Shown here: positions 18,631-25,218 of the stretch, piece by piece
Position numbering within the stretch: position 1 is the first letter of the stretch
Layout: every line of letters starts with the position of its first letter
NCBI GenBank assembly: GCA_027483445.1
Contig: JAIXUS010000006.1
Location: forward strand, 1 to 59,147
From: Bacteroidota bacterium
Lineage (GTDB): Bacteria > Bacteroidota > Bacteroidia > M30B66
DNA: 59,147 nt
Direction of reading: 5' to 3'
Translations under genes and position numbers: made by a program
The notes under the pieces: model-generated
The model's database searches: none
Told to the model about the DNA's origin: nothing
What the model saw: the letters and a program-made list of their open reading frames with translations, nothing else

Positions 18631-19650
18631 ATGAAACTCTATCTCGAATCGAACCTCCACAGCGAAATTGCGCAGGCTGCCGAAACACGGCTGTTTAGCG
18701 GACTCAATGCCCGCCTTAACACATTGCGGCGGCCCGGTGAGGCCCTCGAGACCCTGGCGCTTGAGCTTTCAGGGCGCTTTCCGAGCCTGCATGTAGAGGC
18801 CTTGGGCGCTCTGGCCCACGAGATTGTGCACGAGGCGCACCGATTGCAACATGCCGGACTGGAGGCGCAATCGACCCTTTTTCGGTTTCCGGTATCGTTC
18901 GAAGCCATTAAGGCCTGTCGCGAGCTTGAAGACAGCGGGCTGCACTGCCACCTTGAGTTTGTGGGCAGCCAGCAACAGGGCTGGATGGCCATGGAAGCCG
19001 GGGCAAGCCTGATTAGCATTCCACTCGATGGCCTTCAACAGCAAGGTATGGATTACCTGCGCACGGCCGAAGCCTGCATGAACATTGCCTCACGCTACAG
19101 CTACCCAACACAGGTTATGCTAAGCGGCGTGCAGCAAAGTGCCCAGTTTCGCGAGGCCCTCAGCCTGGGTGTCGATGCCGTTTCGGCGCCCCTCAGCCTC
19201 TGCATACAAGCGCCCGAAAGCCCTTGGGCCAGCAACAATGCCCGCGAGCTGCTGGGCCAATCGCGACTCAACACCTTGCGGGTGGCCGACGTGTTGCGCA
19301 AAGTAAACCCAACCGTGAACCTCAATGAGAAGATAGTAGAGGCTGTTGTCCAAATGAGCAGGGGCGGCATGGGCGCAGTAGCCATTGTAGATGCCGATGG
19401 CAACATTGCCGGGGTATTTACCGATGGCGATTTACGCCGACAACTCGAACGCCACGGGGCCGATGTTTTGCAAGTGCAGCTAAGCACACTACCCCTAAAA
19501 ACGCCCGCCTCCATTGAGGCCGATGCCTTTTTGGCCGAAGCCGCCAGCCTCTTTGCCGAGCGCCGCATCGACAACGTACTGGTAACCGACAATGGCCGCC
19601 TGGTAGGCATGCTCGACATTCAGGATTTAAATACAAACAAACTCTGGTAA
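18631..19650 (+). CDS. Transaldolase/FSA-like barrel fused to a CBS pair; catalytic residues replaced
   Basis: A 339-residue fusion. Residues 1-215 follow the fructose-6-phosphate aldolase (small transaldolase) fold: MKLYLES at the start, LHVEALGALAHEIVHEA, FRFPVSFEAIKAC and GWMAMEAGASLIS line up with the family's LYLDT, AEV.A....MV.EA, VKIPVT.EGL.A and QALLAA.AGA. Compared with E. coli FSA recalled from memory, Asp6 is Glu6, the TTNPS loop is gone (NARLN, 26-30), and Schiff-base Lys85 is Arg85, so aldolase activity is unlikely. Residues 225-339 are two CBS domains (VAIVDADGNIAGVFTDGDLRR and VLVTDNGRLVGMLDIQDL) that resemble those of arabinose-5-phosphate isomerase KdsD. A ligand-sensing or regulatory role is inference. 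Confidence 0.75.
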   Translation: MKLYLESNLHSEIAQAAETRLFSGLNARLNTLRRPGEALETLALELSGRFPSLHVEALGALAHEIVHEAHRLQHAGLEAQSTLFRFPVSFEAIKACRELEDSGLHCHLEFVGSQQQGWMAMEAGASLISIPLDGLQQQGMDYLRTAEACMNIASRYSYPTQVMLSGVQQSAQFREALSLGVDAVSAPLSLCIQAPESPWASNNARELLGQSRLNTLRVADVLRKVNPTVNLNEKIVEAVVQMSRGGMGAVAIVDADGNIAGVFTDGDLRRQLERHGADVLQVQLSTLPLKTPASIEADAFLAEAASLFAERRIDNVLVTDNGRLVGMLDIQDLNTNKLW

Positions 19651-20286
19651 ACGCCCGTCAGTAGTAGCGGCGGAGGCAAAATGCAAGGCCGTGTTTGGCG
19701 AAGCACGTATCAAACTCCCGCGAATGGGTAATACTTCGAAATTGGAGCACAGCAACACTTAACTAGTGCACGAATTTCGTCTGATGCCCTTGTTTTTTTT
19801 TGGGCGTTGCCGCACCCTAAGTTCCTCTTTCATTGGGCCCACTCAGCGGCGGCCGCGTTTTCCGCTACAAGTCCTCAGCCGCTCCGCCCCCTTCGGCTAC
19901 GCTCAGGGCGCAACTCCGCGGCCTCCGGGCTTTTCGCTGCAACCGCTAACGCGGGCAAACATTAACCATTAGAGAATGACGTGCAAACGAGCCAGCCGAA
20001 TATTTATGAAAAACCGGCCAATAAAAGCAACTCAATTTAGCTTTTGCATGCTTACTGCAGACCATTGAATCAATTCACAATAGCTTAAACACATCCAAAA
20101 TGGAGTGATTAGCAAACAACAATGCCCCTACCCAAATAACACTATTGTTCATAGAGTACTAACATTCAATCCAATAAAACCAGAAACCTGATAGAAGTTT
20201 GTTTGTATAATCTCCAAAACTGTCATATCTTGCGCATATCCACCTAAAAGGAAAGAATAAGTGAATAAAGTGGCGTGAATAAATAA
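19651..20286. other. Gene-free region at the border of the AT-rich island
   Basis: No supported gene. The first 300 bases are GC-rich and include the extragenic repeat at about 19788-19970. From about 19980 the composition turns AT-rich, marking the left edge of the island. An ACTAAC at 20158-20163 lies 130 bases before GTTAGCA at 20287-20293, but no complementary arms connect them. Confidence 0.55.
19788..19970. repeat. Extragenic repeat element (TTTTGGGCGTTGCC ... CGCTGCAACCGCTAACGCGG)
   Basis: It begins with a T-run and GGGCGTTGCCGC and ends with CGGGCTTTTCGCTGCAACCGCTAACGCG. Inside, the phrase TTTTCCGCTACAAGTCCTCA (19858-19877) and the closing TTTTCGCTGCAACCGCTAAC are degenerate copies of each other. 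Elements of this build occur in intergenic regions of many Flavobacteriia from my recollection. A 68-codon ORF through it is not credible as a gene. A decayed relative lies at about 39360-39480. Confidence 0.55.
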
Positions 20287-20293
20287 GTTAGCA
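20287..20293 (+). other. Possible left boundary core (GTTAGCA) of the cassette array
   Basis: GTTAGCA here is identical to the right-hand core of the attC-like site at 20794-20800. It lies 7 bases before the first cassette gene, where the upstream cassette junction would be expected. There is no paired hairpin to its left, so it would be an attI-like or degraded junction; a 7-mer can also occur by chance. Confidence 0.3.
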
Positions 20294-20300
20294 GTTATTT

Positions 20301-20663
20301 ATGAGAAACACCGGAACACACGATCCAATATCAGTAGTTACAATTTTTGCATCCATCTTCTATCTTTTTGGATTACTAATAGTTGCAAATATTAGATATT
20401 CCAAGTTCATCCGTACTATAAGAAAGACACAACCAAACTTTTCAGAAGACTTAGATGGACTTTATGTAGGGGACGGTGGAAAGTTTTTATTGGGAAATGG
20501 CGAATACTGGTTTAGGACACCTTTACCAATCAATGCTAAAACAAACGATCTTGAGACTTTGATAGCAATAAAACGACATGATAAAATCATAAAGGTTTTC
20601 TGGATTTCTGTCTTAACAATCATACCAGGAGTAATTATATTTTTGAATATCAGAGGTAAATAA
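20301..20663 (+). CDS. Small membrane protein, unknown function (cassette 1 cargo)
   Basis: A 120-residue product with two hydrophobic segments: residues about 11-32 (VVTIFASIFYLFGLLIVANI) and about 97-115 (VFWISVLTIIPGVIIFLNI). A polar central part of about 65 residues lies between them, so it probably forms a two-helix inner-membrane hairpin. I recognise no family. The codon use is AT-rich, unlike the GC-rich genes to the left. It starts 7 bases after a GTTAGCA motif and its stop is followed within 6 bases by the attC-like site, as for a gene in an integron cassette. No promoter is seen. Confidence 0.6.
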   Translation: MRNTGTHDPISVVTIFASIFYLFGLLIVANIRYSKFIRTIRKTQPNFSEDLDGLYVGDGGKFLLGNGEYWFRTPLPINAKTNDLETLIAIKRHDKIIKVFWISVLTIIPGVIIFLNIRGK

Positions 20664-20668
20664 ACAAC

Positions 20669-20800
20669 TGCTAACAGCAGTTTGGCGAAATGGCGGGTGA
20701 CGTGTTTCTTTGACAGTTTAGTGCTTAACCAAAGTGCAGTTCTTCGATTGAACTTTTGTGCTAAAAATCCGCCACTTCGCCAAGCTGCAAAACGTTAGCA
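20669..20800 (+). repeat. attC-like recombination site 1 (132 bp)
   Basis: Outer cores TGCTAAC (20669-20675) and GTTAGCA (20794-20800) are exact reverse complements. Inside them, arms at 20678-20696 (CAGTTTGGCGAAATGGCGG) and 20769-20787 pair at 17 of 19 positions. The central region is 72 nt and holds a small AGTTC/GAACT hairpin. This is the layout of an integron attC (R'', L'', loop, L', R'), although the core GTTAGCA deviates from GTTRRRY at its last two positions. It directly follows the stop of the 20301 gene and shares length, loop size and arm sequence with the site at 24139-24270. Confidence 0.7.
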
Positions 20801-20970
20801 CTCACTCTAAAAGACCGACACGACCGACAACAAGCGAACAGAAAAATGCCAACGCTTCGCAAAATTAAAAGAGCTGTTTTCCCTTTCACAAGCCGACCCA
20901 AAACAGCACATTTAATTTTGCCCGACACACCCAAGCCCACCCACCACCCAAACATTGTTGAAAACTTCTT
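20801..20970. other. A/C-rich spacer between attC-like site 1 and the restriction module
   Basis: The plus strand is strikingly poor in G and rich in A and C, with repeated GACCGACA-type phrases. No plus-strand gene is present; an 84-codon minus-strand frame here has no family resemblance and is probably a by-product of the composition. A similar A/C-rich stretch precedes site 2 at 24040-24130. Confidence 0.5.
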
Positions 20971-21013
20971 TGGACTTTTTTTGTCCATTAATTTTTTATA
21001 ATTATTTTTGGAC
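20971..21013 (+). promoter_or_regulatory. Promoter and probable operator of the restriction-modification operon
   Basis: TTTG (20980-20983), 19 bases, then TATTTTTG (21003-21010) match the Bacteroidota -33/-7 promoter exactly in sequence and spacing, predicting a start near 21017, about 10 bases before the ATG at 21028. An inverted repeat TGGAC-N7-GTCCA (20971-20987) covers the -33 element. A third half-site TTGGAC (21008-21013) overlaps the end of the -7 element. This arrangement fits autoregulation by the HTH protein encoded immediately downstream. Confidence 0.6.
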
Positions 21014-21027
21014 ATTATTTGACCAAT

Positions 21028-21354
21028 ATGGCAACAGTTAAGAAGACAAAATCATTTGGAGAACATCTTAGACATCTAAGAGAGGAAGCGGGATTGACTT
21101 TGAAATTTGTTTCAGAGCAAATTAGTATTGACACTTCCCTTCTAGCTAAGATTGAACGCAACGAAAGACAGCCGACAAAGCAAATTATTAAGCAATTTGC
21201 TGACTTTTTTAAAGTTGACGAAAAAGAATTGCAGAATGATTTTTTAAGTGATCAAATAGCTTACAAAATTCTTGACGAGGAAGCAGATTTAAGTATCTTA
21301 AAAGTTGCTGAGGAAAAAGTGAAATATCTAAAAACTGTTCACAATGGAAAATGA
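21028..21354 (+). CDS. XRE-family HTH regulator of the restriction-modification operon
   Basis: A TTG three codons upstream could also start the frame, but the ATG at 21028 fits better with the predicted transcription start near 21017. The product is 108 residues. Residues about 8-65 are a classic Cro/CI helix-turn-helix domain (LRHLREEAGLTLKFVSEQ, then IDTSLLAKIERNERQPTKQ), followed by a charged C-terminal helix. Controller-type and solitary HTH proteins of this size often open type II restriction operons and time endonuclease expression. It overlaps the methyltransferase start by 11 bases, so the two are co-translated, and the inverted repeat over its promoter is the likely binding site. 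Confidence 0.88.
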   Translation: MATVKKTKSFGEHLRHLREEAGLTLKFVSEQISIDTSLLAKIERNERQPTKQIIKQFADFFKVDEKELQNDFLSDQIAYKILDEEADLSILKVAEEKVKYLKTVHNGK

Positions 21355-22642
21355 AATTAAAGTCGTAGAATTATTTGCAGGTGTTGGAGGGTTTCGTCTT
21401 GGACTTGAAGGATGGAATGGAAAATCTGCATCATCAGGGTATAATAAATCACTAAAATCGCCTTATAAAGTGGTTTGGAGTAACCAATGGGAACCATCAA
21501 CAAAAACTCAACACGCTTCTTTGGTTTACGAAAATCGTTTTGGAAAAAATGGACATTCAAATGAAGACATTGCACAAGTTGATGTTTCCAATATTCCCGA
21601 CCACGATTTATTAGTAGGCGGTTTTCCTTGCCAAGATTATTCGGTTGCCACAACACTAAAAAATTCCAAAGGACTTATCGGAAAGAAAGGTGTTTTGTGG
21701 TGGAGTATTCAAAAAATAATTTCAGAGAAAAAGAATAAGCCAAAGTATTTATTCTTTGAAAACGTTGACAGACTTCTCATTTCGCCATCAGGACAACGAG
21801 GACGAGACTTTGCAATTATCTTACAAAGTTTAAATGAATTGGGTTATGCTGTTGAGTGGAGGGTTGTAAATGCAGCAGATTTTGGTATGCCACAAAGACG
21901 AAGAAGAGTTTTCATCCTAGCATATTTAGAAGGAACATCAATTCACGAAAGTTTAAAAGAAGTTACTCCAACTGAATGGATTTTAGATGAAGGAACTTTA
22001 GCAGAAGCATTTCCAGTGACTTCTGGAAATTCATTGTTTCCAACTGAATTTAAACTCAAAGGTGATATTGTTTCAATATCAGAAAACTTCAATAAAAACC
22101 GAACAACAGGACTTTTTGAAAACACAGGTTTAATGATAAACGGTTTTGTTACAACTTTAAAGACACAACCAAACTATGATGGAAAGTTCACGATTTTGAG
22201 AGACCTTATTCAAAACGGAGAGGTAACATCAGAGTTTTATATTGACAAAAAAGACCTTGACAAATGGGCGTATTTAAAAGGTCCAAAAAAAGAAATGCGG
22301 ACAAATGCACAAGGCTTTGAATATCATTACAGCGAGGGAGGAATGATTTTTCCAGATCCGTTAGACAAACCTTCAAGAACAATAATAACCGGTGAAGGAG
22401 GAAAATCTCCATCAAGATTTAAACACGTAATCCAAACTCCAAAAGGTTACAGACGACTTTCGCCAGTAGAACTTGAACGATTAAATATGTTTCCTGACGA
22501 CCACACAAAACTTGAAGGAGTTTCAGATACCAAAAGAGCTTTCTTTATGGGTAACGCTTTAGTTGTAGGTGTAATTGAAAAAATTGGAATTGCTTTAAAT
22601 CAAAAAATCACGAATGAAGTTGCCTTACAATCCGAAAGATAA
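21344..22642 (+). CDS. DNA (cytosine-5) methyltransferase of a type II system
   Basis: A 432-residue C5-MTase with its motifs in order: I (VVELFAGVGGFRLGLEG, SAM binding, residues 7-23), IV with catalytic Cys96 (VGGFPCQDYSVA), VI (FENVDRLL), VIII (QRRRRVFILAY), the variable target-recognition region (about 215-340), then IX/X (YRRLSPVELERLNMFPD and FFMGNALVVGVI). It methylates cytosine to protect the host from the adjacent nuclease. Because that nuclease looks Sau3AI-like, the target is predicted to be GATC with the C methylated; this is inference. It overlaps the regulator upstream (11 bases) and the nuclease downstream (29 bases). AT-rich codon use matches the island. Confidence 0.95.
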   Translation: MENEIKVVELFAGVGGFRLGLEGWNGKSASSGYNKSLKSPYKVVWSNQWEPSTKTQHASLVYENRFGKNGHSNEDIAQVDVSNIPDHDLLVGGFPCQDYSVATTLKNSKGLIGKKGVLWWSIQKIISEKKNKPKYLFFENVDRLLISPSGQRGRDFAIILQSLNELGYAVEWRVVNAADFGMPQRRRRVFILAYLEGTSIHESLKEVTPTEWILDEGTLAEAFPVTSGNSLFPTEFKLKGDIVSISENFNKNRTTGLFENTGLMINGFVTTLKTQPNYDGKFTILRDLIQNGEVTSEFYIDKKDLDKWAYLKGPKKEMRTNAQGFEYHYSEGGMIFPDPLDKPSRTIITGEGGKSPSRFKHVIQTPKGYRRLSPVELERLNMFPDDHTKLEGVSDTKRAFFMGNALVVGVIEKIGIALNQKITNEVALQSER

Positions 22643-23999
22643 AAAATCAGTTATTGATTATGCTAAGTTGCTTAAAGGAAAAACTTTAAGACAGATTTGC
22701 GACCCACTAATTTTAGAACACAACTACACAGGTAAAGGAAACTTCGGGCAAATACTTGAGAAGTATTACTTTGGTTATGATCCTAATTCCAAATCAAAAG
22801 CAGACTTCTTTGAGATTGGAATGGAACTCAAATCTTCACCTTTAAAGCAGTTGAAGAACGATGAGTATCGTTCAAAGGAAAGACTAGTATTAAACATAAT
22901 CAATTACCTAGAAGTTGTAAATCAACAATTTGAGGAAAGTGACTTTTGGAAAAAGAATGCAAATATTCTTTTGATTTTTTATTTGCATCAAGCAGGTTAT
23001 GACATTCTAGATTACCTAATAAAACTTGTTGACGAGTGGAATTTTCCAAGCACAGACTTAGAAATAATAAAAAAGGATTGGGAGTTAATCAAACAAAAGA
23101 TTGCTGACGGTAAAGCACACGAACTTTCAGAAGGTGATACGTTTTATTTAGGTGCTTGCACAAAAGGAGCTAACGCTTCATCAGTTCGGAAACAACCTTA
23201 TAGCGAAATACCAGCAAAACAAAGAGCTTACTCGCTAAAACAAGGATATGTAAATCATATCATTGCTTCAATTGCCAATGAAGCAACAGGAGTTTATGGC
23301 AAACTCATTCCATCAGTTGCTGTTGCAAAAAAGCAAACAATTGAAGAAATTGTTGTTTCTAAATTCAAGCCATATTACGGTAAGGCCGTTGACCAAATAA
23401 TTGCTATAACAGGAGTTGAATTAAATACAACTGCAAAAAGTTTTTATGCCAATCTTACAAAAGCAATTTTAGGAATTGAACTTGACAAAGAAATTGAAGA
23501 ATTTGAAAAGGCTGAAATCATTGTAAAGACTGTAAGACTTAAAGAAAACAATTTACCGAAAGAGGACATTTCATTTCCAAATTTCAAATACGAAGAAATC
23601 GTAAATGAAGAATGGGACGACTCCAATTTCAAAGACATTTTAGAACACAAATTTCTGTTCGTGTTTTTTCAATTTGAAAACGACCAATTGATTCTAAAAA
23701 AAGTTAAGTTTTGGAATATGCCTTATGCAGACATTTTGGAAGCAGAGAAAGTTTGGGCAAAGACAAAAGAGATTGTTTCAAAAGGCAAAATTGTAAAGAA
23801 AGTTATTGGAACAACTCGTTACACAAACTTTCCAAACAAATCTTTCAATTCAGTATCACACGTAAGACCACACGCCACAAACGCAGCAGACACCTTTCCT
23901 TTGCCTACAAAAGACAAATTGACGAAAGCAAAAGAATATACGAAACATTGTTTTTGGCTTAATAACACTTATGTAAGAGACGAAATTTATTTAAAATAG
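22614..23999 (+). CDS. Sau3AI/MutH-like type II restriction endonuclease
   Basis: A 461-residue protein starting inside the end of the methyltransferase gene. The N-terminal half has the MutH/Sau3AI nuclease pattern: GNFGQILEKYYFG with Glu49, then Asp64 and Glu71-x-Lys73 in KADFFEIGMELKSS. The Asp-to-Glu spacing of 7 and the ExK match MutH. The C-terminal half is the size of the second, catalytically inactive MutH-like domain of Sau3AI and carries SHVRPHATNAADTFPLPT near its end, a phrase seen in this family. Sau3AI cuts GATC; the same specificity is predicted here. It is the last gene of the module, followed by an A/C-rich spacer and attC-like site 2. Confidence 0.88.
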   Translation: MKLPYNPKDKKSVIDYAKLLKGKTLRQICDPLILEHNYTGKGNFGQILEKYYFGYDPNSKSKADFFEIGMELKSSPLKQLKNDEYRSKERLVLNIINYLEVVNQQFEESDFWKKNANILLIFYLHQAGYDILDYLIKLVDEWNFPSTDLEIIKKDWELIKQKIADGKAHELSEGDTFYLGACTKGANASSVRKQPYSEIPAKQRAYSLKQGYVNHIIASIANEATGVYGKLIPSVAVAKKQTIEEIVVSKFKPYYGKAVDQIIAITGVELNTTAKSFYANLTKAILGIELDKEIEEFEKAEIIVKTVRLKENNLPKEDISFPNFKYEEIVNEEWDDSNFKDILEHKFLFVFFQFENDQLILKKVKFWNMPYADILEAEKVWAKTKEIVSKGKIVKKVIGTTRYTNFPNKSFNSVSHVRPHATNAADTFPLPTKDKLTKAKEYTKHCFWLNNTYVRDEIYLK

Positions 24000-24138
24000 T
24001 CAACGCATTTGGTGGCACATTTGCAGTTTTTCCAACCGCACAATACAAAGAAAAAAACAGCAAAAGAGCCACCAAGCCAACGCACCAAGACAGACACGAA
24101 ATGACAACGAACAACAATGACAGAAAAGAAGGGCGAAG
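24000..24138. other. A/C-rich spacer after the restriction module
   Basis: No gene on either strand is convincing. An 8-bp inverted repeat, TTGGTGGC (24009-24016) and GCCACCAA (24068-24075), is present but lacks a T-run, so it is a weak terminator candidate. The plus strand from 24040 is dominated by A and C (AACAGCAAAAGAGCC, CAACGAACAACAATGACAG), as in the spacer after site 1. Confidence 0.45.
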
Positions 24139-24270
24139 TACTAACACACGTTTGGCGCAATGGGGGCTAACATCGTTAAATGAAACTTTGTGCTTCTATT
24201 GTAAATTTGTGGTGGCAGACAATTTAGTTTTCCAAAATCGCCCACTGCGCCAAGCGTGGGAACGCTAGGT
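24139..24270 (+). repeat. attC-like recombination site 2 (132 bp)
   Basis: Cores TACTAAC (24139-24145) and GCTAGGT (24264-24270, one base from GTTRRRY) flank arms at 24147-24166 (CACGTTTGGCGCAATGGGGG) and 24239-24258, which pair at 17 of 20 positions around a 72-nt centre. The total length (132), the centre length (72), the arm consensus TTTGGCGnAATGG, and the positions of two mismatches (TTTGG against CTTGG; AATGG against AGTGG) are all the same as in site 1. It follows the restriction cassette and precedes the MNT/HEPN pair. Confidence 0.7.
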
Positions 24271-24315
24271 GCAATGCTCGTTTTGCTTCGGCTTCAATAT
24301 TAAAACGAAATAACT

Positions 24316-24323
24316 TACCTTTG
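24316..24323 (+). promoter_or_regulatory. Putative -7 element TACCTTTG of the MNT/HEPN pair
   Basis: An exact TAnnTTTG match 5 bases before the ATG at 24329, implying a leaderless or near-leaderless transcript. No TTG at the -33 spacing was seen. Confidence 0.35.
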
Positions 24324-24328
24324 AAATC

Positions 24329-24640
24329 ATGAAACTGATCGATGACAACAAAGAAAAGCTCATTGAACTTTGTGATAGATACAAGGTCAAAGAGTTATAT
24401 CTATTTGGATCAATTCTAACAGCACGGTTTATAGACTCAAGCGATATTGATGTCTTAGTGCAATTCAGCGATATCGAACTCGAAAAGTACTTTGATAACT
24501 ACATGGATTTCAAAGAACAACTCGAGTTATTATTTGAAAGAGAGATTGATCTTGTTGAAAATCAAGCAATACGAAATCCAATTTTTAGACGTGTTGTTGA
24601 TAGAGAAAAGAAACTTGTATATGAACGAAAGAATTCTTAA
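24329..24640 (+). CDS. mntA: MNT-domain nucleotidyltransferase antitoxin (MntA-like)
   Basis: A 103-residue minimal nucleotidyltransferase. The active-site signature GSX10DXD is exact: Gly27-Ser28, ten residues, Asp39-x-Asp41 (LFGSILTARF then SSDIDVLVQF). A third acidic position follows in EREIDLVE. In the characterised MntA-HepT systems the MNT protein is an antitoxin that transfers AMP groups to a tyrosine of the HEPN toxin. It overlaps the downstream HEPN gene by 20 bases, a standard toxin-antitoxin arrangement. It is carried as the third unit of the cassette island. Confidence 0.92.
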   Translation: MKLIDDNKEKLIELCDRYKVKELYLFGSILTARFIDSSDIDVLVQFSDIELEKYFDNYMDFKEQLELLFEREIDLVENQAIRNPIFRRVVDREKKLVYERKNS

Positions 24641-24956
24641 ATATCTTTTTGATGTAAAAATAGCTATCGATGAAATTGATTCATTTTTTATCGGTTTAGA
24701 TAAACGCTTTGATGCATACAAAGAAAATACACTTTTAAAAAGAGCTATTGAAAGAAACCTTGAAATAATTGGTGAAGCTATTAATAGAATAATTAAAATT
24801 GAACCTGAATTCCCAATAGTTAATGCTAAGAAAATAGTTGGATTAAGAAATCAAATAATCCATTCGTATGATAATATTTCAGATGAAAATATTTGGGGGA
24901 TAATTATCAATCATTTACCAGCGCTCAAATTAGAAATCGAACACCTGATAAAATAA
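24621..24956 (+). CDS. hepT: HEPN-domain toxin (HepT-like RNase)
   Basis: The frame is open back to 24492, but the ATG at 24621 gives a product of normal HepT length (111 residues) starting MNERILKYLFDVKIAID, as in the family. An all-helical HEPN protein. The RNase motif RX4HXY is intact: Arg76-Asn77-x3-His81-Ser-Tyr83 (LRNQIIHSYDN), with Tyr83 the residue AMPylated by MntA in characterised systems. It is the toxic partner of the preceding gene. Downstream, CACTAAC at 24967-24973 resembles the left core of the attC-like sites but no arms follow, so the array appears to end here. Confidence 0.92.
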   Translation: MNERILKYLFDVKIAIDEIDSFFIGLDKRFDAYKENTLLKRAIERNLEIIGEAINRIIKIEPEFPIVNAKKIVGLRNQIIHSYDNISDENIWGIIINHLPALKLEIEHLIK

Positions 24957-25218
24957 AGCACAGGCACTAACACTTCTTCACTCCCACTCAATCCAGGGAT
25001 GAACAATCATCAAAAGTGTAGGTTTGTTTGTACTAGAGCAGTGCAAGCGGAATAATCAACCCGTCGATCAATCCATCCAGCTATGCTATGCTTTTGTGAG
25101 TAGAATGTCAGATAAATGCGAGCGCTGGAAGAAATAACGAATTTGATTTGAGTAGTTGTGTTTGGGTATTCGATGTTACACCCAAAAATTAGCCTTACAT
25201 TTCGTGTGCGTAAAACCG

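Noticed and set aside
20158-20293. Possible third attC-like site left of the first cassette (ACTAAC to GTTAGCA, 136 bases)
   Set aside because: The interior has no inverted repeat and no match to the arm consensus; only the right core was kept as a tentative boundary.
20761-21015. 84-codon minus-strand ORF beside attC-like site 1
   Set aside because: It runs through the right arm of the site, the operator and the A/C-rich spacer, with no family resemblance; explained by strand composition.
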